This document shows, one piece after another, positions 1 to 7,895 of a stretch of 64,000 nt of DNA. The position numbers were made by a program, and so were the translations under genes. The stretch lies in NCBI GenBank assembly GCA_964527775.1, contig CAZGQS010000012.1, positions 1 through 64,000 on the forward strand, given 5' to 3'. Under the pieces are notes generated by a model, which had not been told where the DNA came from, searched no databases, and saw nothing but the letters and a program-made list of their open reading frames with translations. Origin of the DNA: VMCP01 sp964527775 (GTDB lineage Bacteria; Bacteroidota; Bacteroidia; NS11-12g; UBA955). The stretch's first letter is position 1, and the number at the start of each line of letters is the position of its first letter.

Positions 1-1
1 T

Positions 2-1528
2 TTATGGAGTTAATCTTCCGTACATTCTTGGGAAGGGGATAGACTCCCTAACGTGTTTTAATTTACAGATCCACGTTACCACACGTTCCAATCCTAGACC
101 AAAGCCTGAGTGGGGCACAGAACCATATCTGCGAAGGTCTAGATACCATTCAAATGCTTCCATGGGAAGCTCATGTTCATGTATTTTTTGGACCAGAGAT
201 TCTACGTTGGTTTCACGTTCGCCACCTCCTACAATCTCGCCATATCCTTCGGGAGCTAAAACGTCTACACCTCTTGCAAAACGTGTATCGTTGGGGTTGC
301 GTTTGAGATAGAAGGCTTTTACTTCGTGGGGCCAATCGTAAACCATTACGGGAGAATCAAATAATTTGGTTAGAACCGTTTCATCGCTTCCTCCGAAATC
401 ATCGCCATAGCTGAAGTTGCGAGCACTTTCTAACCATGTTGGGATATTGCGTAAATCTTCTTCGAGGTCTGCGCGCTCCTGTTTCAATTGGATGATTTTT
501 GTAGTGAAGAAGTTGATTTGTCCTTTTTTCAAACCACCATTAGCAATTTGATCTTCTTTGTCAGAAATTTCTAAATCTATCTCTGCAATTCGCGCTTCAG
601 CAGCTTTTTGTTCGCCTTCAAGAAGTTGGATAGAGTAGATGCCATTCACAGGTTTTTCACCTTTAATGATACTTACTGCGTCATCGTAAGTCATTCTTGG
701 GAATGGTTTTAGCGACGATTCTAACATGGCAGTATCTCTACCTATGGTCTTCAATTCTTTCTGGCACTGATCTAATACGTCTTTGATTACGGTTTGGAGC
801 ATACCTTCTATGCAATCCATGTTTTGGAAAATATCATAGAATGCCATTTCTGGTTCAATCATCCAGAACTCAGATAAGTGTCTGCGGGTTTTAGATTTTT
901 CAGCTCTGAAAGTTGGACCGAAAGTGTAGATTTTTCCCATGGCCATAGCCATGGCTTCTCCGTATAATTGTCCGCTTTGGCTTAAGTAAGCTGGGGCGCC
1001 GTAAAAGTCAGTTTCGAAAAGGGTGCTGGTGCCTTCGCAAGCGTTTCCAGTGAAAATAGGAGCGTCCATTTGAACGAAACCTTGTGATTGGAAATACTTA
1101 TGGATGGAAAAGATGATGGTGTTTCTGATTTTCATGATGGCCCATTGGCGGGTGCTTCTCAACCACAAATGGCGCTGATCCATCAAAAACTCGATTCCAT
1201 GTTCTTTTTTAGCAATGGGGTAATCTACACTTTCACCAACGATGTTGATGGAATTAACCTGTACTTCAACACCGCCAATTTGCTTTTCATCAGCAAGCAC
1301 TAAACCCGTGATTTCGACTGAAGTTTCTAGGGTAGTGTTTTGTGCAACTTCTAAATTCTGAGCACTTGAGTTTTCTTCGGTTACTACGCATTGGCAGTAC
1401 CCGCTACCATCGCGTAATATGATGAAGGCTATGCCTTTACCCTCTCTTTTGTTGGAAACCCATCCTTTGAGCGTGACGGTTGATCCAATGGCTGTTTTAA
1501 GTTCTGAAATATAGGTTTGAGTGCTCAT
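2..1528 (-). CDS. asnS: Asparaginyl-tRNA synthetase
   Basis: Charges tRNA-Asn with asparagine in the cytoplasm (class II synthetase, AspRS subclass). In the 508-residue product an N-terminal OB-fold anticodon-binding domain spans roughly residues 16-100. Class II motif 2 is visible near 207-222 (FRAEKSKTRRHLSEFW) and motif 3 near 475-487 (GFGLGLERVV). A charged, helix-prone insertion lies at about 303-362 inside the catalytic domain and lengthens the protein beyond the usual 460-470 residues. The ATG at 1528 (MSTQTY) is chosen over an in-frame TTG two codons upstream. The stop codon is at positions 2-4, so the gene is complete. It is divergent from the ATP-grasp gene. Confidence 0.96.
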   Translation of the reverse strand: MSTQTYISELKTAIGSTVTLKGWVSNKREGKGIAFIILRDGSGYCQCVVTEENSSAQNLEVAQNTTLETSVEITGLVLADEKQIGGVEVQVNSINIVGESVDYPIAKKEHGIEFLMDQRHLWLRSTRQWAIMKIRNTIIFSIHKYFQSQGFVQMDAPIFTGNACEGTSTLFETDFYGAPAYLSQSGQLYGEAMAMAMGKIYTFGPTFRAEKSKTRRHLSEFWMIEPEMAFYDIFQNMDCIEGMLQTVIKDVLDQCQKELKTIGRDTAMLESSLKPFPRMTYDDAVSIIKGEKPVNGIYSIQLLEGEQKAAEARIAEIDLEISDKEDQIANGGLKKGQINFFTTKIIQLKQERADLEEDLRNIPTWLESARNFSYGDDFGGSDETVLTKLFDSPVMVYDWPHEVKAFYLKRNPNDTRFARGVDVLAPEGYGEIVGGGERETNVESLVQKIHEHELPMEAFEWYLDLRRYGSVPHSGFGLGLERVVTWICKLKHVRESIPFPRMYGRLTP

Positions 1529-1601
1529 AATCAAATTTCTGCAAAGATAAGATTTCGGATTCTATTAAACTGATTATAACGACGGAAGGCAGGTTATTTC
1601 C

Positions 1602-1609
1602 TATTTTTG
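1602..1609 (+). promoter_or_regulatory. Bacteroidota -7 box before ATP-grasp gene
   Basis: The octamer TATTTTTG fits the Bacteroidota -7 consensus TAnnTTTG. It ends only four bases before the ATG at 1614, so the transcript would begin at or next to the start codon. No clear -33 TTTG is present at the expected distance. Confidence 0.55.
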
Positions 1610-1613
1610 TTCG

Positions 1614-2684
1614 ATGTCTGTAACAAAACCACGCATTTTAATTCCTTCAGGGGCTGGTGCGCCCGGATTTGGAGGGATAATTCAATGTTTGAAAGAACGT
1701 GATTTTGCGTATGTTGTTGCAGGCGACTCCAATGAACATGTTTATGGCCAATCATTGGCTGACCAGTTTTTCCTCATGCCCCCATCTTCGGAGGAGGAGA
1801 TGTACATGGATAAAGTGAAGCAAATCATTCTGGAGCAAAAAATAGATTTGGTATTGCCCATAACCACTCGAGAGCTTTCGGTTTTATCTAAACATAAAGA
1901 AGAATTAGAGGCCTTGGGTACGAAAGTGATTGTTAGTGATTTAAAAAATTTAACCATTGCAAATAATAAGGGACTTCTCAAAGATTGGGCTGAAAAACAG
2001 CAAATTCCAGTCCCTAAGGGTTCTGTAGTCAGAAATTGGAGTCAATTTGAAACCGAAGCACAAAACTTATTGAATCAATATCATAAAGCGTGTTTTAAAC
2101 CCACAGAAGGAAATGGATCTCGCGGCTTGGGGTTTGTGGGCTCAGAAGAACATCTGACTTATTCGAACAATAAACCGGGTGAAATTTGGATGACGATTAC
2201 CGAATGGAGACTTCGCTTGGAAAGAGCTTTCAATGATGGATTAGAACTTTTATTGACGGAATATTTACCAGGAAAAGAGTACAGTGTTGATGTGCTGGTT
2301 AATCAGAATGAAGTATTGCTTTGTGTTCCTCGAAGCAGAGATAAAATGATAGGAGGTATCAGTGTTTCGGGGGTCATAGAGAAAAATGAAATATTGATAG
2401 AGTTAACTAATAAGTTGGTGTTGGATTTGGGTTTGGAGGGACCGATTGGTGTGCAATGGAAGGCAGATCAACAAGGAAACTATAAACTTTTAGAGATCAA
2501 TCCGAGGTTGCAAGGCACTACATCGGCGTTGTTACTTGCCGGTGTTAATGTCCCCCAAAAAACAGTAAAACATTATTTGGGAATAACTGATAATCAGTTA
2601 GTTGAGGCTAAATGGGGCACTCGATTCAGCAGATTTTGGAAAGATGTTGGTATTTCTTATTATCTTCGCGACCACTATGAGTAA
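1614..2684 (+). CDS. ATP-grasp family protein (carbamoyl-phosphate synthase-like)
   Basis: This 356-residue protein has the build of an ATP-grasp carboxylate-amine/thiol ligase. An N-terminal Rossmann-like segment (RILIPSGAGAPGFGG, residues 7-21) is followed by the ATP-grasp fold. Visible landmarks are the Lys/Gly-rich loop at about 160-172 (CFKPTEGNGSRGLGF), the E-Y-L-P-G-K-E-Y-S-V-D strand near 220 and the metal-binding LLEINPRLQG near 295. The fold is clear, but the substrate cannot be told from sequence. It may make or modify a small peptide-like or sugar-linked compound. Its 3' end overlaps a small membrane-protein gene. Confidence 0.82.
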   Translation: MSVTKPRILIPSGAGAPGFGGIIQCLKERDFAYVVAGDSNEHVYGQSLADQFFLMPPSSEEEMYMDKVKQIILEQKIDLVLPITTRELSVLSKHKEELEALGTKVIVSDLKNLTIANNKGLLKDWAEKQQIPVPKGSVVRNWSQFETEAQNLLNQYHKACFKPTEGNGSRGLGFVGSEEHLTYSNNKPGEIWMTITEWRLRLERAFNDGLELLLTEYLPGKEYSVDVLVNQNEVLLCVPRSRDKMIGGISVSGVIEKNEILIELTNKLVLDLGLEGPIGVQWKADQQGNYKLLEINPRLQGTTSALLLAGVNVPQKTVKHYLGITDNQLVEAKWGTRFSRFWKDVGISYYLRDHYE

Positions 2685-2832
2685 CGAGAAACGCAACAAC
2701 ACCAAGTATTGGGCGATGATGGTCATCAGCGGAATAGCTTTGACTTACTTTACCATTTTCCTTCCACAAGCGTTCTGGTTGGGTCTGCCTACGTTTTTCG
2801 GTGGATTGGCCATGGCCATGGATTGGGTTTAA
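2677..2832 (+). CDS. Small hydrophobic membrane protein, 51 aa
   Basis: A 51-residue protein starting with the polar stretch MSNEKRNNTKYW, followed by two likely membrane segments (about 13-30 and 33-50). The ATG overlaps the last eight bases of the upstream ATP-grasp gene in another frame. A -7-like box (TATCTTCG, 2661-2668) lies eight bases before the ATG, so it may also be transcribed on its own. I do not recognise a family. The polar N-terminus and hydrophobic remainder resemble the many small uncharacterised inner-membrane proteins of Bacteroidota. Confidence 0.65.
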   Translation: MSNEKRNNTKYWAMMVISGIALTYFTIFLPQAFWLGLPTFFGGLAMAMDWV

Positions 2833-2890
2833 TTTAATTCATTTCTTATATTCGAGTTGCGCTGAGTAGGCGCCTAATAATCTATTGAAC

Positions 2891-3853
2891 ATGACAAATA
2901 CCGTTTGGTTTGACTTTGAGAAAGACATTCAAGATCTTTATTTACAATTAGACAAGGCCAAAAAAACCCACGAAGAGGGTAAATTGGATATGTCTGACAT
3001 GATATCTACTATTGAAGGGAAGATAAAAGAGGCGCAACAAGCAGTATATGCTAGTTTAACCGGTTGGCAAAAGGTGCAAATTAGCCGTCACCCTGAGCGT
3101 CCTTACACCCTTGATTACATTGAGAATATTTGTACTGAATTTGTTGAATTGCATGGCGATAGACAAATTAAAGATGATAAAGCTATTGTAGGTGGATTTG
3201 CCAAAATTGACGGTAAACCTGTCATGATCATTGGTCAACAAAAGGGAAGAAATACCAAACAACGTCAGTTGAGAAATTTTGGTATGCCCAACCCTGAAGG
3301 ATACAGAAAAGCGCTTCGTTTGATGAAGTTGGCTGAAAAGTTTAATGTGCCTGTTGTTACTTTGATTGATACCCCCGGCGCTAGTCCAGGATTGGAAGCC
3401 GAGGAGCGTGGTCAAGGCGAAGCGATTGCAAAAAATTTGTTTGAGATGGCCACATTGGAAGTTCCTATTGTATGCATTGTTATAGGTGAAGGTGCATCGG
3501 GTGGAGCTTTGGGTATAGGGGTTGGAGACAGAATATTGATGATGGAGTATACTTGGTACAGCGTTATTTCTCCTGAGAGTTGCTCGAGTATTTTGTGGCG
3601 TACCTGGGATAAGAAAGAATTAGCAGCAGATGCTTTGAAGTTGTCTTCATCTGATATGTTGGGTAATGGTTTGATTGATTCAATCATTAAGGAGCCTGTT
3701 GGTGGAGCGCATCACAATCCTGAACAAGCCTTCAACGCATTGAAAGAAGCTATCATAAAAGAATTGAATAATCTCTCATCCATCAATAAAGAAGACTTGG
3801 TTATGCAGCGCATTGAAAAGTTCTCAAAAATGGGTGTGGTTGTTGAAGGGTAA
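2891..3853 (+). CDS. accA: Acetyl-CoA carboxylase carboxyltransferase subunit alpha
   Basis: Transfers the carboxyl group from carboxybiotin to acetyl-CoA, giving malonyl-CoA for fatty acid synthesis; works with AccD and biotinylated AccB. The 320-residue product has the AccA N-terminal helical segment and the crotonase-like core. Recognisable stretches are IGQQKGRNTKQRQLRNFGMP, TLIDTPGA and GEGASGGALGIGVGD, which form the oxyanion-hole region. The start is the ATG at 2891 (MTNTVWFDFE), not the TTG two codons earlier. BirA, encoded at 20.7 kb, would biotinylate the partner subunit. The next gene is a FabK-like enzyme, which may place both in fatty acid synthesis. Confidence 0.97.
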   Translation: MTNTVWFDFEKDIQDLYLQLDKAKKTHEEGKLDMSDMISTIEGKIKEAQQAVYASLTGWQKVQISRHPERPYTLDYIENICTEFVELHGDRQIKDDKAIVGGFAKIDGKPVMIIGQQKGRNTKQRQLRNFGMPNPEGYRKALRLMKLAEKFNVPVVTLIDTPGASPGLEAEERGQGEAIAKNLFEMATLEVPIVCIVIGEGASGGALGIGVGDRILMMEYTWYSVISPESCSSILWRTWDKKELAADALKLSSSDMLGNGLIDSIIKEPVGGAHHNPEQAFNALKEAIIKELNNLSSINKEDLVMQRIEKFSKMGVVVEG

Positions 3854-3865
3854 TTTTTAATCCCC

Positions 3866-4974
3866 ATGAAAAATTCCATTACTGAATTATTTGGAATTCA
3901 ATATCCCATCATTCAAGGGGGTATGATTTGGTGTTCAGGTTGGGAATTGGCTTCGGCAGTCAGCAACGCAGGTGGTTTAGGACTCTTAGGATCAGGGAGT
4001 ATGTACCCTGAAATTCTCAGAGAGCAAATTCAAAAGTGTAAAGCAGCAACCGACAAACCTTTTGGGGTTAATGTTCCGTTGCTGTATCCCAATATTGAGG
4101 AACACTTGCAAATTATTGCCGAAGAAGGAGTCAAAATAGTATTTACGTCGGCCGGGAATCCGGCAAAATACACGTCCCAATTGAAAGAAAAAGGGATGAT
4201 CGTGGTTCATGTAATTGCCAATCAGAAATTTGCGAGAAAGGCTGAGGAAGCGGGAGTGGATGCGATTGTAGCCGAAGGATTTGAAGCGGGNNNNNNNNNN
4301 NNNNNNNNNNNNNNNNNNNNNNNNNNNNNNNNNNNNNNNNNNNNNNNNNNNNNNNNNNNNNNNNNNNNNNNNNNNNNNNNNNNNNNNNNNGAAAGGCTGA
4401 GGAAGCGGGAGTGGATGCGATTGTAGCCGAAGGATTTGAAGCGGGGGGTCACAATGGTAGGGAGGAAACAACCACCATGTGCTTGATTCCATTGATTTGC
4501 CATACGGTCAAAATACCTGTGATTGCGGCTGGAGGAATAGGAAGCGGACAAGCAATGGCAGCTGCCTTGTGCCTAGGTGCCCAAGGGGTTCAGGTTGGAA
4601 GCAGATTCGTTGCAACCGTTGAGAGCAGTGCACATCAAAATTTCAAACAATCGGTTATTGAGGCTGGTGATGGCGCTACAGAATTGACTTTGAAAGAATT
4701 AACTCCAGTAAGATTGATTAAAAATCAGTTTTATCAAGAGGTTCAAAATGCATATCATAATAATTTTTCAAAGGAACAATTGGCAGAATTATTGGGTAGA
4801 GGAAGAGCCAAAAAGGGCATGTTTGAAGGCGACTTAGTAAATGGTGAACTTGAGATAGGACAAGTATCGGCAATTATAAATTCAGTGACTACGGCTGAGT
4901 CTGTTGTAAAAGAATTGATGGAAGATTGTAAAAAAACATTGATTCAAACAGCCGGAGCGTTTAACTTTGGATAA
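3866..4974 (+). CDS. FabK / nitronate monooxygenase-like flavoprotein (spans assembly gap)
   Basis: An FMN-binding TIM-barrel protein of the 2-nitropropane dioxygenase superfamily, which contains both nitronate monooxygenase and enoyl-ACP reductase II (FabK). It starts MKNSITELFGIQYPIIQGGM, has the conserved VDAIVAEGFEAGGHNG loop, then PVIAAGGIGSGQAMAAAL and GAQGVQVGSRF, which bind the FMN phosphate. The gene looks broken only because a 100-N gap and a 55-base duplicated contig end lie inside it. Removing 155 bases restores one 317-codon frame. Position after accA favours a FabK-type role, but sequence alone does not separate the two activities. Confidence 0.88.
4291..4390. other. Assembly gap, 100 N, false
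   Basis: The 55 bases before the gap (4236-4290) are identical to the 55 bases after it (4391-4445). The contigs therefore overlap and nothing need be missing. Collapsing the gap and one copy gives an uninterrupted reading frame. Confidence 0.93.
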
Positions 4975-4975
4975 T

Positions 4976-5533
4976 ATGGAAGGAATCGATCAGTCTGAAC
5001 TTCGGTGGAAGGTAATTTACACGTCCAGTCGACAAGAAAAGAAGGTTTCTGCATACTTAGAGAAAGCAAGGGTAGAGCATTATTTGCCGCTTTACAAGAG
5101 TTTGAGATTTTGGAAAGACCGTAAAAAGTGGGTAGAAATGCCTTTGTTCAACGGTTATATTTTTGTTCGTCCGGATGAAATTGGGCGTGATATTGTATTG
5201 CAAACCCCAGGTGTTGTAAAATTTATTCGCCACAATGGCAAAGATGCAGTTGTACCAGATAAGCAGATCAATTTGATTCGTCAATTTGTGGAGTTGGGCT
5301 ACAACATATCTGAAATATCTGCTAATGAGCGTTTTGAAGTGGGTGATATCGCTGAAGTGTTAGACGGTCCTTTAAAAGGACAAGAGGCAGAAATCTTCAA
5401 AATGGGCGATGATAACTATATATTGGTAGCCATTGAGGCTTTGAATCAGTCTGTAAAGGTTAAATTACCCAAAGATATTTTGAAAATAATTCAGCGCAAG
5501 GCTGACATGGAAGAATTTAAACCCCTTTGGTGA
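4976..5533 (+). CDS. NusG paralogue, UpxY/RfaH-like transcription antiterminator
   Basis: A 185-residue NusG-family protein: NGN domain at about 8-105 (WKVIYTSSRQEKKVSAYLEK, then PLFNGYIFVRP) and a KOW domain at about 125-175 (FEVGDIAEVLDGPLKGQEAEI). Such paralogues bind RNA polymerase and promote read-through of particular long operons, typically capsule or polysaccharide loci. The ATG at 4976 lies one base after the upstream stop, favoured over the TTG at 4967. Its stop overlaps the next start (TGATG), so it is coupled to the PIG-L deacetylase gene. It is not in the ribosomal-protein context usual for housekeeping nusG, and no polysaccharide operon follows directly. Confidence 0.85.
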   Translation: MEGIDQSELRWKVIYTSSRQEKKVSAYLEKARVEHYLPLYKSLRFWKDRKKWVEMPLFNGYIFVRPDEIGRDIVLQTPGVVKFIRHNGKDAVVPDKQINLIRQFVELGYNISEISANERFEVGDIAEVLDGPLKGQEAEIFKMGDDNYILVAIEALNQSVKVKLPKDILKIIQRKADMEEFKPLW

Positions 5534-6165
5534 TGCTCGGAAATAAAATTTTATTGCTTTCGCCCCATACCGATGACGGGGAATTGGGCTGCGGAGCTTC
5601 GGTTGCCAAATTAATTCGTCAAGGCAAAGAGGTCATCTATGTGGCATTCAGTGCTTGTGAACAAAGTGTTTTACCAGAGTTTCCCAAAGATATTTTAATT
5701 CAGGAAGTAAAGGCCGCAACCAAAGAATTAGGCATACTACCGGAAAACTTAATATTACACAGATTTGAGGTGAGAACGTTTAATTATCACAGGCAGGAAA
5801 TACTTGACCTGTTGATTCAATTAAGAGAAGAATATAAGCCAGATACGGTTTTGATTCCTTCTTTGAACGACATTCACCAAGATCACAAAACCATTGCTGA
5901 AGAGGCACTTAGAGCTTTTAAGTTTCACAATGTTATCAGTTATGAGTTGCCTTGGAATAATCTGAACTTCAATACTTGTGCCTTCGAAATCGTAGAAGAA
6001 CAAGATGTTCTTTGTAAAATAAATGCCTTAAAGCAATATCAAAGCCAGGCCCACAGACCCTATGCAAATGAGGAGTTTTTACGCAGTCAATTGCGTATGC
6101 GGGGTGTACAAGTAGCTCGCAGATATGCTGAGGTATTTGAGGTGGTGAGATTGGTGAACGACTGA
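5533..6165 (+). CDS. PIG-L (LmbE) family deacetylase
   Basis: A 210-residue zinc-dependent amidase of the LmbE/PIG-L family, which removes acetyl groups from N-acetylglucosamine-containing molecules. The first zinc motif, usually PHPDD, is read here as SPHTDDGELGCG at residues 10-21. The second is IHQDH near 115-119. The ATG at 5533 shares a base with the upstream stop; a GTG lies one codon earlier. Translational coupling to the NusG paralogue suggests a link to cell-surface polysaccharide metabolism, which is inference. Confidence 0.85.
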   Translation: MLGNKILLLSPHTDDGELGCGASVAKLIRQGKEVIYVAFSACEQSVLPEFPKDILIQEVKAATKELGILPENLILHRFEVRTFNYHRQEILDLLIQLREEYKPDTVLIPSLNDIHQDHKTIAEEALRAFKFHNVISYELPWNNLNFNTCAFEIVEEQDVLCKINALKQYQSQAHRPYANEEFLRSQLRMRGVQVARRYAEVFEVVRLVND

Positions 6166-6180
6166 TTTTTATTATTTTCG
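6151..6180 (+). promoter_or_regulatory. Probable promoter for Fe-S membrane protein gene
   Basis: TTG at 6151-6153, 19 bases, then TATTTTCG at 6173-6180, close to the Bacteroidota consensus. The -7 box ends five bases before the ATG at 6186, implying almost no leader. Confidence 0.55.
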
Positions 6181-6185
6181 CCCTA

Positions 6186-7648
6186 ATGCAGTGGATTTCA
6201 CAGATTTTGTTTGCCCTTTCCTTGGGAACGGGAATTTACTTTTTTTGGAAAAGTGTATCCAAAATCAAGCGTAACATCAACTTGGGTAAAGACATTGATT
6301 TATCTGATAACCCCGCCGAACGTTGGAAACAGACCTTTTTCGTGGCCATGGGCCAGAGTAAGATGGTCAGAAGACCTGTTGCTGGGTTCTTTCACATTCT
6401 CATTTATGCAGGTTTCGTGTTAATCAACATTGAGGTTCTAGAGATCGTTTTAGACGGTCTTTTAGGTACTCACCGACTATTCGCCGCTCCGCTGGGCAAG
6501 GTGTACAATTTTGCTATCGGTTTTTTTGAAATATTGGCTTTTGGAGTCATTTTGGCTTGTGTTGTTTTCTTGGGACGCAGATACGTAACTAAGGTGCCCC
6601 GTTTCACCATGAGAGAGATGACCGGCTGGCCTACCAAAGACGCTACCATCATTTTAGTGGTGGAAATCATATTGATGGGTGCACTTTTGAAGATGAATGC
6701 CGCCGAGCAGGTTCTTCAATCGAGAGGAGTAATGGAAGCTCATGGCTCATTCCCTGTAAGTAAGTTTTTAGTTCCGTTTTTCGATGGATTCTCAGACTCT
6801 ACTCTTCACCTAATGGAAAGAGGTCTATGGTGGGTGCATTTCATTGGCATTTTATTGTTTCTAAACTATGTTCCATTTAGTAAGCATTGGCACATCATTA
6901 TGGCCTTCCCGAACGTTTACTTCTCATCGTTGAAACCCAAGGGTGAATTTTCCAATATGTCGTCTGTTACTACCGAGGTGAAACTGATGATGGATCCATC
7001 CGCACAACCTCCCGAAGGTTATGAAGCTCCAGCAGGTTTTGGTGCTAAAGACGTGAATGATTTGACCTGGAAAAACCTTATGGATGCCTACACTTGCACA
7101 GAATGTGGGCGTTGCAGCAGTGTTTGCCCTGCAAACCTTACGGGTAAATTATTGAGTCCAAGAAAGGTCATGATGGATACTCGTGATCGTTTGGAAGAAG
7201 TTGGAAAGGCCATGGATGCACAAAAATCAACAGTAAAAGTAGATGACGGCAAAGACTTGCATAGTTATATATCAGCAGAAGAATTGTGGGNNNNNNNNNN
7301 NNNNNNNNNNNNNNNNNNNNNNNNNNNNNNNNNNNNNNNNNNNNNNNNNNNNNNNNNNNNNNNNNNNNNNNNNNNNNNNNNNNNNNNNNNAAAGTAGATG
7401 ACGGCAAAGACTTGCATAGTTATATATCAGCAGAAGAATTGTGGGCTTGTACCACTTGTAACGCTTGTGCAGATGCATGTCCAGTAAACATCAATCCGGT
7501 TGATATTATCGTTCAAATGCGTCAATATTTGGTGATGGAGCAGAGTGCAGCCCCTGGAGAATTGAATTCTATGTTCACCAATATGGAGAACAATGGTGCA
7601 CCTTGGCAGTTTAATCCCAACGACAAAGCCAATTGGACGAATGTCTAA
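6186..7648 (+). CDS. Membrane (Fe-S)-binding oxidoreductase subunit, HdrE/D-like (spans assembly gap)
   Basis: The gap-corrected product has 435 residues. The first half has several membrane helices with histidines placed as in b-type cytochromes of the nitrate reductase gamma/HdrE type (FFHILIYAGF, HFIGILLF, SKHWHIIM). The second half has two [4Fe-4S] motifs, CTECGRCSSVCP and CTTCNACADACP. It probably passes electrons between a quinone or heme and a soluble partner. In related Bacteroidota the next gene is usually a cysteine-rich CCG-domain Fe-S protein; here tatA follows instead. The apparent frameshift near 7290 comes from a false gap: removing 155 bases restores one frame. Confidence 0.85.
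7291..7390. other. Assembly gap, 100 N, false
   Basis: Bases 7236-7290 are repeated exactly at 7391-7445 (55 bases), so the flanking contigs overlap. Collapsing the gap and one copy joins the first ferredoxin motif to the second in one frame. Confidence 0.93.
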
Positions 7649-7662
7649 TGGGCAATAATGTG

Positions 7663-7670
7663 TATCTTTG
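7663..7670 (+). promoter_or_regulatory. -7 box upstream of tatA
   Basis: TATCTTTG matches TAnnTTTG and ends 19 bases before the tatA ATG at 7690. No good -33 element was seen at the right spacing. Confidence 0.45.
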
Positions 7671-7689
7671 TTACAATAATTCATTTCAC

Positions 7690-7893
7690 ATGAGTAGTTT
7701 AATGTTCTTCGGTATGGGTGGTCAAGAGATCATCATCGTTGCCTTAATTGTTTTGTTATTATTTGGCGGCAAAAAAATTCCTGAATTGATGCGTGGTTTA
7801 GGACGTGGAGTTAGAGAATTTAAAGATGCCAAAGATGGTATTCGTTCCGAGATTGAAAAAGGAATGAACGAAGACAAAACCAGCGAGAAGTAA
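7690..7893 (+). CDS. tatA: Sec-independent protein translocase TatA/E
   Basis: A 67-residue Tat channel component. An N-terminal membrane helix (residues 8-24, with GGQEIIIVALIVLLLFGGKK) is followed by the amphipathic helix (IPELMRGLGRGVREFKDAKDG) and a short charged tail, the standard TatA layout. The ATG at 7690 is chosen because the upstream extension to 7633 has no TatA character. A likely client in this window is the DUF1501 protein at 24.7 kb, which starts with a twin-arginine motif. gatA follows two bases later and may be cotranscribed. Confidence 0.94.
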   Translation: MSSLMFFGMGGQEIIIVALIVLLLFGGKKIPELMRGLGRGVREFKDAKDGIRSEIEKGMNEDKTSEK

Positions 7894-7895
7894 TC

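Noticed and set aside
3866..4974. Frameshifted or split pseudogene
   Set aside because: The break is fully explained by the gap and the 55-base duplicate; corrected frame is intact.
4976..6165. Start of a capsule locus
   Set aside because: No glycosyltransferase, flippase or polymerase follows; only one deacetylase is linked.
6186..7648. Truncated Fe-S protein followed by an extra ferredoxin fragment
   Set aside because: Same artefact; the two parts form one frame after removing 155 bases.
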